Positions 1 to 5,088 of a stretch of DNA of 5,317 nt are shown here, piece after piece. The translations under genes and the position numbers were made by a program. The stretch spans positions 16,113 to 21,429 of the forward strand of contig DPHR01000141.1 in the NCBI GenBank assembly GCA_003522945.1, written 5' to 3'. Positions within the stretch are counted from its first letter, which is position 1; each line of letters starts with the position of its first letter. The DNA comes from Clostridiales bacterium. GTDB lineage: Bacteria; Bacillota; Clostridia; Oscillospirales; Oscillospiraceae. The notes beneath the pieces are model-generated. The model was not told the origin of the DNA and made no database searches. It saw nothing but the letters and a program-made list of their open reading frames with translations.

Positions 1-98
1 GTCGCCGACCCGCCGCCGGAGCTTCCGCCTCCGCCGGAATTGCCGCCGCTGCCGCCGGAGTTTCCGCCGCCGCCATTATTGCTGTTATTATTCTGGTT
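1..98 (-). repeat. Low-complexity Asn/Gly/Ser linker coding region
   Basis: The last visible part of the coiled-coil protein (residue 257 onward) is an Asn-rich stretch followed by irregular GGS/GGN units, encoded by repetitive gcc/ccg/ccgga words on the plus strand. It is a flexible interdomain linker, not a DNA repeat array: unit length and codons vary. Such linkers commonly join the coiled coil of this family to a C-terminal catalytic domain, which would lie to the left of the window. Confidence 0.75.
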
Positions 99-866
99 GT
101 ACTTCGCTTGTTCCGCGGCGCGCTTGCGGATGGCTTCCTGCAGCGTCTCCTCCGCCTTGGCTTCCTCTTCGGCGATGGCGTCGTATTCCGCCTGCGCGTC
201 GTCGGAAAGGGTCTCGATATCGGCGATCATGGTGTATGCCGCTTCGACCTGCGCATCCAGCTCGGCCTGCTTGGTGTCCAGTTCCTTCTGGAGGAGCTCC
301 TGCTCGTGACGGGCCTCCTCGTAGCTCTTCTTGATGGACTCAACATCCTCGCGCGCCGCCATGTACTCCTCTTCCAGAGTTTTGTCGTAGTGCATGATGT
401 CGTTGACATCGCCGATGCGGGAAAGAAGCTCGGTCACGCTGGAGGAATCAAAGATAAAGCTCGCGTAGGAATAGGTGCTGTTTTCCTCCATGGCGCGGAT
501 GCGGGAACGGAGAAGCTCGGTCTGCGCCGTTTCCTTTTCGAGGGCCTTGTCAAGCTCCGCCTGCTTTTCGGCGATGATCTCATCGTAGATCTCGATCTGT
601 TCACCGATCAGCTCGATCATCTGGCGGTTGATCTCGATTTTGTTATCGAGCGCAAGCTTGCGGGTGATGAAGCGGGCCTTCTGGCTGGTGAGATCGTTGA
701 TGACGTCCTGCTGTTCCTGCGCCTGCTGCTCAAGAGCGTCAAGCTTTTTCTGGAGATCGTCGATCTCCGCCTGGGAAACGGCATGCGCCGGCAGCGCTGC
801 GGCAAGAGCCGCCGCGGCGAGAAGAGCGCAGAAAACAGAACGAAGGGATTTCTTGATGTTTTTCAT
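1..866 (-). CDS. PcsB/EnvC/CwlO-type coiled-coil murein hydrolase (activator), N-terminal part, truncated by window edge
   Basis: Secreted partner of FtsEX that probably controls or performs peptidoglycan cleavage during division or elongation. The visible 288 residues begin with a signal peptide (MKNIKKSLRS, then an Ala/Leu-rich core, likely cleaved after AHA at residue 29). A long two-part coiled coil follows at about 31-125 and 160-255, rich in Glu, Gln, Lys and Ala. Between the halves, residues 131-161 (YSYASFIFDSSSVTELLSRI and on to the HYDK turn) resemble the conserved PcsB/CwlO-type segment. From residue 257 the chain is a Gly/Ser/Asn linker that runs off the window. The catalytic or LytM-like domain expected after such a linker (M23, NlpC/P60 or CHAP) is not visible, so whether this is an enzyme or only an activator cannot be decided. 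It lies 25 nt downstream of ftsX on the same strand, the usual FtsEX-hydrolase arrangement. No Shine-Dalgarno is evident before ATG 866, but an in-frame stop at 900-902 with no start codon between excludes a longer form. Confidence 0.88.
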   Translation of the reverse strand, partial: MKNIKKSLRSVFCALLAAAALAAALPAHAVSQAEIDDLQKKLDALEQQAQEQQDVINDLTSQKARFITRKLALDNKIEINRQMIELIGEQIEIYDEIIAEKQAELDKALEKETAQTELLRSRIRAMEENSTYSYASFIFDSSSVTELLSRIGDVNDIMHYDKTLEEEYMAAREDVESIKKSYEEARHEQELLQKELDTKQAELDAQVEAAYTMIADIETLSDDAQAEYDAIAEEEAKAEETLQEAIRKRAAEQAKYNQNNNSNNGGGGNSGGSGGNSGGGGSSGGGSA

Positions 867-885
867 AGTAAGTACAAAAGTCCGG

Positions 886-901
886 GAAGGATCAAACCTT
901 C
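886..901 (-). other. Small inverted repeat at the ftsX stop codon
   Basis: On the minus strand GAAGG, a six-base loop (TTTGAT) and CCTTC form a 5-bp stem that includes the ftsX TGA stop. It lies in the 25-nt gap before the coiled-coil hydrolase gene. Only four T residues follow at a distance, so it is not a convincing terminator. It may just be chance, or it could modulate translation or decay at the ftsX/hydrolase boundary. Confidence 0.3.
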
Positions 902-1779
902 AGATAGTTGCGGATCGCCATGGCTCCGCCGAACGCGCCGACGAGAATGCCGATGGCAAGAAACACGATCAGCAGCGGCGTCATCAGCAGAGAGAACGGC
1001 ATGACCTGGATGAGACTTGCCGCGATGGATACCGAGATCTTCTGCGCAATGAAGTTGTACACCGCCCACTGCAGCAGGAACGCGATGCCCGAGCCGAGCA
1101 GGCCGAGGATCAGGCCTTCCACAACGAACGGCGTGCGGATGAAGCTGTTGCTTGCTCCGACCATTTTCATAACAGCGATCTCATCGCGCCGCGTGAACGT
1201 TGCGAGCTTGATGGTGTTGGACATCATGAAAACGGAAACCACGAGCAGAATGACGATCAGGATCGCCGTAATAACGCTCACAACGTTTCGCACCGCGATA
1301 AAGCCCTCCGCGATCGAGACAGGAGCGTTGACCTCCGCCACACCGTTGACCGCGTCAACCGTCGCAGCGGTGTCACGCATGAGCGTGATGTCGTTCAGCC
1401 GGATCACATAGCGGTTGCGGAACACGCTCGCGTCCAGATTTTCAAACACCGTGCTGTCGCCATAGGTATTTTTGTAATTTTCCATGGCTTCTTCACGGGA
1501 GATGAACTGCACGTCCCGGACGTTGGGGATGCTGCGGATCGCGCCTTCGATAGAAAGCGCGTCGCTGTCGGAGAGAGACTCATCCACAAAGGCGAGGATC
1601 TGGCTGTCCTCTTCCATATTGCCGATGAGATTATCCACGTTCACCGCCACAAGGCCGAAGCTCCCCATGATGATGAGGCACGCGGCAATGACCGTGACGG
1701 AAGCGAACGAGCGGAAGCCGTGCGAGAATACGCCGCGCAATCCTTCCTTGAAGAGATATGTGATTCTGTTAAGACTCAT
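892..1779 (-). CDS. ftsX: Cell division ABC transporter-like membrane subunit FtsX
   Basis: Membrane half of the FtsEX complex, which transmits ATP-driven conformational change to an extracellular peptidoglycan hydrolase or activator rather than transporting a solute. With the start chosen here it has 295 residues, normal for FtsX. There is a short cytoplasmic N-terminus (MSLNRITYLFKEG), TM1 at about 26-48, and an extracellular domain at about 49-163 that is the expected partner-binding surface. TM2 follows at about 166-187, then a cytoplasmic loop with the family motif RRDEIAVMKMVGAS (about 197-210), TM3 at about 216-242 and TM4 at about 264-288. An in-frame ATG at 1794 would add five residues (MGITA). 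I prefer 1779 because MSLNRITYLFKEG aligns by eye with typical Gram-positive FtsX N-termini. From 1779 the gene overlaps the end of ftsE by 11 nt, which suggests translational coupling. The next gene, 25 nt downstream, encodes the likely extracellular partner. Confidence 0.95.
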   Translation of the reverse strand: MSLNRITYLFKEGLRGVFSHGFRSFASVTVIAACLIIMGSFGLVAVNVDNLIGNMEEDSQILAFVDESLSDSDALSIEGAIRSIPNVRDVQFISREEAMENYKNTYGDSTVFENLDASVFRNRYVIRLNDITLMRDTAATVDAVNGVAEVNAPVSIAEGFIAVRNVVSVITAILIVILLVVSVFMMSNTIKLATFTRRDEIAVMKMVGASNSFIRTPFVVEGLILGLLGSGIAFLLQWAVYNFIAQKISVSIAASLIQVMPFSLLMTPLLIVFLAIGILVGAFGGAMAIRNYLKV

Positions 1780-2458
1780 AGCCGTAATACCCATCCATTC
1801 CGTCGCTGATGAGGCAGCCGTCGCTCAGCGACACAACGCGCTTGGAAAAGGCGTTGACAAGCTCCTTTTCGTGCGTCACGATCAGCACCGTCGTTCCCAG
1901 CTCGTTGATCTTCTGGAAGAGCAGCATGATCTCGAGACTTCTGGCGGGGTCGAGGTTGCCAGTCGGCTCGTCGGCAATGATCATGTCCGGAGAGTTCACG
2001 AGAGCGCGCGCGATCGCCACGCGCTGCTGCTCGCCGCCGGAGAGCTCCCGCGGGTAGCGATCCTCGCGGCCCGAAAGATCGACAAGGTCGAGCACATACG
2101 GCACGCGCTTTTTGATCTCGCGGTTGGAAGCACCGATCACGCGCATCGCAAACGCGACGTTTTCATACACCGTCATATCCTTGATGAGCCGGTAGTCCTG
2201 GAAGATAACGCCGAGCGAGCGGCGCAGCTTGGGCAGGTTCCGCCGTTTCATCGTGCGCAGATCAAAGCCGTTGACCTCGATCTGGCCGCCGGTGGCGCGG
2301 ATCTCGCCGGTCAGCAGCTTGATGATCGTGGTTTTCCCAGAGCCGGACGGGCCGACAAGGAATACGAACTCACCGTCCTGAATGGTGAGATCAATGTCCC
2401 GCAGCGTCTCCGCACGGCTTCCGGGGTATTTCATTTTGACATCCTTGAGAAGTACCAT
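1769..2458 (-). CDS. ftsE: Cell division ATP-binding protein FtsE
   Basis: Cytoplasmic ABC ATPase that pairs with FtsX. It has 229 residues, the usual FtsE length, and every nucleotide-binding motif is intact. The Walker A is GPSGSGKT (36-43), the Q-loop glutamine is in FQDYR (Q87), and the ABC signature is LSGGEQQR (139-146). The Walker B is MIIADEPT (159-166) with the catalytic Glu at 164, the D-loop is NLDP (168-171) and the switch His is in VTHEKE (H196). FtsE is the closest match rather than LolD/MacB-type ATPases because of the MKYPGSRAETLRDIDL opening, the FQDYRLIKDMTVYENVAFAM region and the adjacent ftsX. A Shine-Dalgarno GGAGA (2470-2466) sits 7 nt before the ATG. The gene starts 28 nt after the regulator's stop, and its own stop lies inside the start region of ftsX. 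Confidence 0.97.
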   Translation of the reverse strand: MVLLKDVKMKYPGSRAETLRDIDLTIQDGEFVFLVGPSGSGKTTIIKLLTGEIRATGGQIEVNGFDLRTMKRRNLPKLRRSLGVIFQDYRLIKDMTVYENVAFAMRVIGASNREIKKRVPYVLDLVDLSGREDRYPRELSGGEQQRVAIARALVNSPDMIIADEPTGNLDPARSLEIMLLFQKINELGTTVLIVTHEKELVNAFSKRVVSLSDGCLISDGMDGYYGYES

Positions 2459-2486
2459 AAATCAATCTCCGCGTCAGAGCCGGGGA

Positions 2487-3581
2487 TCAGTATTCCCCGT
2501 TCTGAGAGTTCAGGTATTTTTTGACCATGAGCGCCACCTTGAAGATGATGGCGTGGTCGAACTCACGCAAATCAAGTCCCGTCAGCTTCTTGATCTTTTC
2601 AAGACGGTACACCAGCGTGTTGCGGTGGACAAACAGCTTACGGGAGGTTTCGGACACGTTCAGGTTGTTCTCGAAGAACTTGTTGATCGTGTAGAGCGTT
2701 TCCTGATCGAGTGCCTCGATCGGGTTTTTCTTGAACACTTCGCTCAGGAACATTTCACAGAGTGTCGTGGGAAGCTGATAGATGAGACGGCCGATGCCGA
2801 GGTTATCGTAGTGGATGATGGATTTCTCCGTATCGAACACCTTGCCGACCTCGATGGCGACCTGCGCTTCCTTGTACTTGTCCGCGAGAACGCGGAGATG
2901 CTTCGCCGTCGTGCCGATGCCGATGACACACTTGAGATTGAGATCGTCGTGCAGCTTCTTCTCGATCTCCTCGGCGATCTCGTAAACTTCCTTGTTGCTG
3001 TCCGCGGGACCGGTCAGCTCCTTGATGAGGACGAGATCCGTCTCGTTGATGCTGAGGACGAAGTCCTTCTGCCGGTCAGGAAACATGTTGGAAATGGCTT
3101 CGAGCGCGGCCATATCGGTGCGCTCCGTCTGGCGGATCAGCAGAACGGCGCGGGGTACGTCCGTAGCAAAGTGCAGCTCTTTGGCGCGGACGTAGATATC
3201 TCCCGGCAGGATATTGTCGGAGATGATGTTCTTGACGAAGATCGTCTTGTTGTGCTTTTCCTCGTAATTGATCTTTGCCTCCTGAAAAGCGACCGAGGCA
3301 AGGATGCATACGCAGCGCGCCGTGGCGTCATGGCCGTCCACAAAGACGGCATAATCCAGCCGCGTGCTCAGCCCGCCGACGGGCTTATATGTGCGGAAAT
3401 TGGACGTGAAGATCTGATCGGGATAATCGCCGAAGCCGCCGTGAAAATCATCGAGCTTCGTGCCGATCATGGAAAGCTCGCTGCACGCGGCAACGACTCC
3501 CTGATCGTCCACAACGCCGATGCACCGGTCGGTGGCATCCTTCATCTGGATGATGATGCTCTGGAAAATCCTGCTGGACAT
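2487..3581 (-). CDS. CdaR/PucR-family helix-turn-helix transcriptional regulator, first gene of the ftsEX operon
   Basis: Predicted DNA-binding regulator of 364 residues. The C-terminus (about 294-357) carries the PucR-type HTH (HTH_30): TLYTINKFFENNLNVSETSR, then KLFVHRNTLVYRLEKIKKL, with the family hallmark HRNTLxYRLxKI. The middle (about 135-260) resembles the GGDEF-like domain of CdaR proteins but has no GGDEF catalytic motif. The N-terminus (about 1-60, with IGVVDDQGVVAACSE) faintly recalls the sugar-diacid recognition domain of CdaR, though its ligand is unknown. Start choice: ATG 3581 has an excellent GGGGGAGG at 8-nt spacing. The upstream in-frame ATG at 3599 would put that site inside the coding region, so I reject it. 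A sigma-A-like promoter lies about 65-100 nt upstream and ftsE begins 28 nt downstream, so this is probably a co-transcribed regulator of the division operon. Carbohydrate-acid control, as in classical CdaR, is not implied by this context. Confidence 0.9.
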   Translation of the reverse strand: MSSRIFQSIIIQMKDATDRCIGVVDDQGVVAACSELSMIGTKLDDFHGGFGDYPDQIFTSNFRTYKPVGGLSTRLDYAVFVDGHDATARCVCILASVAFQEAKINYEEKHNKTIFVKNIISDNILPGDIYVRAKELHFATDVPRAVLLIRQTERTDMAALEAISNMFPDRQKDFVLSINETDLVLIKELTGPADSNKEVYEIAEEIEKKLHDDLNLKCVIGIGTTAKHLRVLADKYKEAQVAIEVGKVFDTEKSIIHYDNLGIGRLIYQLPTTLCEMFLSEVFKKNPIEALDQETLYTINKFFENNLNVSETSRKLFVHRNTLVYRLEKIKKLTGLDLREFDHAIIFKVALMVKKYLNSQNGEY

Positions 3582-3589
3582 AACGTCTG

Positions 3590-3597
3590 CCTCCCCC
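3590..3597 (-). promoter_or_regulatory. Strong ribosome binding site of the regulator gene
   Basis: GGGGGAGG on the minus strand ends 8 nt before ATG 3581. It fixes that start and argues against the longer reading from 3599, which would place its own start codon just before this motif and leave it without one. Confidence 0.85.
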
Positions 3598-3610
3598 ATC
3601 TTTCTATACG

Positions 3611-3641
3611 AAAATGCTCATCAAAAAACTCAGGGCATTTT
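3611..3641 (-). other. Stem-loop in the leader of the regulator-ftsEX mRNA
   Basis: On the minus strand AAAATGC and GCATTTT form a perfect 7-bp stem around a 17-nt loop containing a run of six T. With the promoter proposed at 3654-3682 the hairpin would begin within about 10 nt of the transcript 5' end, so it could stabilise the mRNA or be an operator near the start site. On the plus strand it ends in TTTTT, but no plus-strand gene upstream would need terminating. The stem is mostly A-T, so the folding energy is modest. Confidence 0.5.
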
Positions 3642-3653
3642 TAGGTAATTTTC

Positions 3654-3682
3654 ATAATAAATGATTTCTGTGCAAATTTCAA
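3654..3682 (-). promoter_or_regulatory. Sigma-A-type promoter of the regulator-ftsE-ftsX-hydrolase operon
   Basis: Minus strand: -35 TTGAAA (3682-3677), a 17-nt spacer, and -10 TATTAT (3659-3654), each box one base from consensus and the spacing ideal. The predicted start is near 3647, giving a leader of about 65 nt to ATG 3581. The sequence just upstream is very A/T-rich, like an UP element. No other promoter of this quality was noticed before ftsE, ftsX or the hydrolase gene, which fits a single transcription unit. Confidence 0.75.
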
Positions 3683-3692
3683 TAGCTAATTC

Positions 3693-3718
3693 TTTACAAC
3701 TTGTAAATTTTTTTTACA
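3693..3718. promoter_or_regulatory. Candidate operator: overlapping TTTACA/TGTAAA palindromes upstream of the -35 box
   Basis: TTTACAA, a central C and TTGTAAA (3693-3707) form a perfect 7+1+7 palindrome. Its right arm is reused in a second inverted repeat, TGTAAA-N5-TTTACA (3702-3718). The first palindrome is centred about 53 nt before the predicted start, immediately upstream of the -35 hexamer, a common position for a bound activator. It could serve the regulator encoded just downstream (autoregulation). Against this, the stretch is A/T-rich with a run of eight T, and may act simply as an UP element or curved DNA. Confidence 0.45.
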
Positions 3719-3743
3719 CTTAATCAAATCAAAGCAGATTTAT

Positions 3744-3764
3744 AAAAATCCGCCGGACGGTTTT
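3744..3764 (-). terminator. Weak terminator-like hairpin downstream of the pseudouridine synthase gene
   Basis: On the minus strand AAAACCG, a five-base loop (TCCGG) and CGG-A-TTTT can pair with one bulged base, followed by further T. It lies about 50 nt past the stop codon at 3813. The GC core is only 3 bp, so termination may be leaky and some transcription may continue into the regulator operon. It is symmetrical enough to act in either direction. Confidence 0.4.
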
Positions 3765-3812
3765 GTATGATATAACGACATTTTCACGCAAAAACCGAAA
3801 ATAGGGCGTTCG

Positions 3813-4535
3813 TCATTTCGACAGAATGTCCGGCCGTATCTTCTCGATCTCCTCCGGCGTCAAGCGGCGGTACTCCCCTTCCGCAAGCGAGCCGTCGAGC
3901 CACAGGCCGCCGATGCGCAGGCGTTTGAGCTGCAATACGCTCATCTGCCGCGAGCCGAGCATGCGTTTTACCTGGTGGTACTTTCCTTCAAACACTTCGA
4001 CCTGCACACGCCCGCCGCCGAGATCGATGAGCTCCGCGGGAAGACACTGCGTACCGTCACGCAGCACGATCCCTTCGCGGAAAGCGGCGAAATCCGCCTC
4101 GCACGGCGTTCCGTCCACCACAGCCTCATAAAGCTTGCTCACATGGCTTTTCGGCGAGATGACCTTATGGGCAAAGGTTCCGTCATCCGTCAGAAGAAGC
4201 AGGCCGGTCGTATCCTTGTCCAGCCGCCCGACCGGAAAAAGGCCCCGCCGCTTCCAGTCCTCCGGCATGGCGTCTACGACCGTCGGCTTGCGCGGGTCGC
4301 GCGTGGCCGTCAGCACGCCGGCCGGCTTATTGAGCATGATATAGATATGTCCCGGCCCGTCGATCGGCTCGCCGTCAACGGTGAGAGAGACGGCTTCCGG
4401 GTCGAACTTCGCCGCGGGGTCGGCGCACGGCGTTCCGTTTACGGCCGCGCGTCCGCGGCGGATGATCTCCCGCGCCTGACTGCGCGAGCAGAGACCGGTA
4501 TCGGTGAGGATCTTGTCAAGACGGACGAGCGGCAT
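3813..4535 (-). CDS. RsuA-family 16S rRNA pseudouridine synthase
   Basis: Cytoplasmic enzyme that isomerises a uridine to pseudouridine in ribosomal RNA, in the RsuA subgroup expected to act on 16S U516 (E. coli numbering). It has 240 residues, typical for the family. An N-terminal S4 RNA-binding domain (about 1-48, MPLVRLDKILTDTGLCSRSQ onward) is followed by the catalytic domain. The GRLDKDTTGLLLLTDDG motif at 103-119 carries the predicted nucleophile Asp106. KLYEA lies at about 134-138 and the motif EGKYHQVKRML at about 183-193. Start choice: ATG 4535 opens directly at the S4 domain, with AGGA 7 nt upstream. The longer frame from ATG 4559 would add MYGRKESN, absent from typical homologues, and would translate through the ribosome-binding site. 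RluB/RluE-type specificity cannot be fully excluded by eye. The gene is divergent from the DUF4830 gene and appears monocistronic. Confidence 0.92.
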   Translation of the reverse strand: MPLVRLDKILTDTGLCSRSQAREIIRRGRAAVNGTPCADPAAKFDPEAVSLTVDGEPIDGPGHIYIMLNKPAGVLTATRDPRKPTVVDAMPEDWKRRGLFPVGRLDKDTTGLLLLTDDGTFAHKVISPKSHVSKLYEAVVDGTPCEADFAAFREGIVLRDGTQCLPAELIDLGGGRVQVEVFEGKYHQVKRMLGSRQMSVLQLKRLRIGGLWLDGSLAEGEYRRLTPEEIEKIRPDILSK

Positions 4536-4540
4536 ATTGC

Positions 4541-4553
4541 TTTCCTTCCTTCC
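4541..4553 (-). promoter_or_regulatory. Tandem purine-rich ribosome binding site of the pseudouridine synthase gene
   Basis: Minus strand GGAAGGAAGGAAA, with the last AGGA 7 nt before ATG 4535. It supports that start over the in-frame ATG at 4559, which lies upstream of the motif. The tandem arrangement offers several overlapping anti-SD registers. Confidence 0.7.
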
Positions 4554-4579
4554 ATACATTGGATCGGGGGTGATTTACG

Positions 4580-5023
4580 ATGCGAAAAACTACACCGGCA
4601 CGCCGGAAAGGCGCTGTGAAGGTGATCCTGTTCGGCGTGCTCGCCGCGGCGGTGATTCTCCTCGCCGGAGCGCTCGGACGGCGCAGCGCGGATACAGCGA
4701 TCCGCGCCGGAACGAACGAAGAACGGATCGCCTATCTGCAGTCGCTCGGCTGGGAGGTCGAGCCGACGCCGATCCTTGAGCAGGAGATCACGATGCCGAA
4801 GGATTTTCCGGATGTTTTGACGCAGTACAACGAGCTGCAGCGCCAGCAGGGATTTGATCTGGAGGAATACGCCGGGAAAAAGCTGACGCTCTACACCTAT
4901 CGGATCACGAACCATCCCGACGCGGAGGAAGCGGACGCCTCACTCTATGTGTACCGGTCGGAACTGGTCGGCGGCGACGTGCATTCCACGTCTTTCACCG
5001 GGTTTATGACGGCGCTGCGTTAA
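4580..5023 (+). CDS. DUF4830 domain-containing membrane-anchored protein
   Basis: Small protein of 147 residues with unknown function. A basic N-terminus (MRKTTPARRKGAVK) leads into one hydrophobic segment at about 13-33 (VKVILFGVLAAAVILLAGAL), which is either a membrane anchor or an uncleaved signal. The soluble domain is therefore probably outside the membrane. Residues 44-145 resemble DUF4830 as I know it from Clostridia: EERIAYLQSLGWEVEPTPIL, a PKDFPDVLTQYNELQRQQGFDL stretch (split here by a short prolyl turn), the KKLTLYTYRITNHP strand and a C-terminal LYVYRSELVGGDV. There is no Cys and no recognisable catalytic motif. GGGGGTGA just upstream is a plausible ribosome binding site about 8 nt before ATG 4580. 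A strong terminator follows 15 nt after the stop, so the gene is probably a single-gene unit. Its promoter must overlap the start of the divergent pseudouridine synthase gene, as only 44 nt separate the two starts. Confidence 0.85.
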   Translation: MRKTTPARRKGAVKVILFGVLAAAVILLAGALGRRSADTAIRAGTNEERIAYLQSLGWEVEPTPILEQEITMPKDFPDVLTQYNELQRQQGFDLEEYAGKKLTLYTYRITNHPDAEEADASLYVYRSELVGGDVHSTSFTGFMTALR

Positions 5024-5038
5024 AGCTTCAAGATGTAC

Positions 5039-5076
5039 AAAATGGCTGACAGCAAAGCTGCCAGCCATTTTTGTTT
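5039..5076 (+). terminator. Bidirectional intrinsic terminator between DUF4830 gene and tuf
   Basis: AAAATGGCTG (5039-5048) pairs perfectly with CAGCCATTTT (5062-5071). After one A/C mismatch, an inner CAGC/GCTG stem closes an AAA loop. On the plus strand the hairpin is followed by TTTTTGTTT, giving a strong rho-independent terminator 15 nt after the DUF4830 stop. On the minus strand it lies 17 nt after the tuf stop and ends in TTTT, so it likely serves both convergent genes. Confidence 0.92.
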
Positions 5077-5088
5077 ACGAAAAGCGAA

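Noticed and set aside
1..98. GC-rich repeated words at the left edge as a DNA repeat array or CRISPR
   Set aside because: The units are irregular and stay in frame as a Gly/Ser/Asn protein linker, with no spacers or constant repeat length.
628..1809. A 393-residue plus-strand open frame opposite ftsX and the hydrolase gene, longer than ftsX itself
   Set aside because: The translation is rich in Arg, His, Asp and Glu with no domain, as is common for antisense frames of GC-rich genes. The opposite strand encodes clear FtsX and coiled-coil proteins with proper motifs.
1484..2524. A 346-residue plus-strand open frame opposite ftsE and the start of ftsX
   Set aside because: FtsE on the minus strand has all ABC motifs intact. 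The plus-strand product has composition typical of an antisense frame and no family signal.
3582..3599. Longer regulator reading from ATG 3599 (adds MGEADV)
   Set aside because: It would place the GGGGGAGG ribosome binding site within the coding sequence. ATG 3581 has ideal spacing to that site.
2382..3644. A 420-residue plus-strand open frame opposite the regulator gene
   Set aside because: It is an antisense shadow of the CdaR/PucR-like gene: no ribosome binding site, no recognisable domain, and it covers the regulator's promoter region.
3693..3715. TTTACAACTTGTAAA followed by eight T as a plus-strand intrinsic terminator
   Set aside because: The stem is almost all A-T with a one-base centre, and there is no plus-strand gene upstream to terminate. 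An operator or UP-element reading fits better.
4513..4540. TTGTCA, 16 nt, TATTGC as a plus-strand promoter for the DUF4830 gene
   Set aside because: The -10 box matches consensus at only three of six bases, so this is not reported as a feature, though the position would suit.
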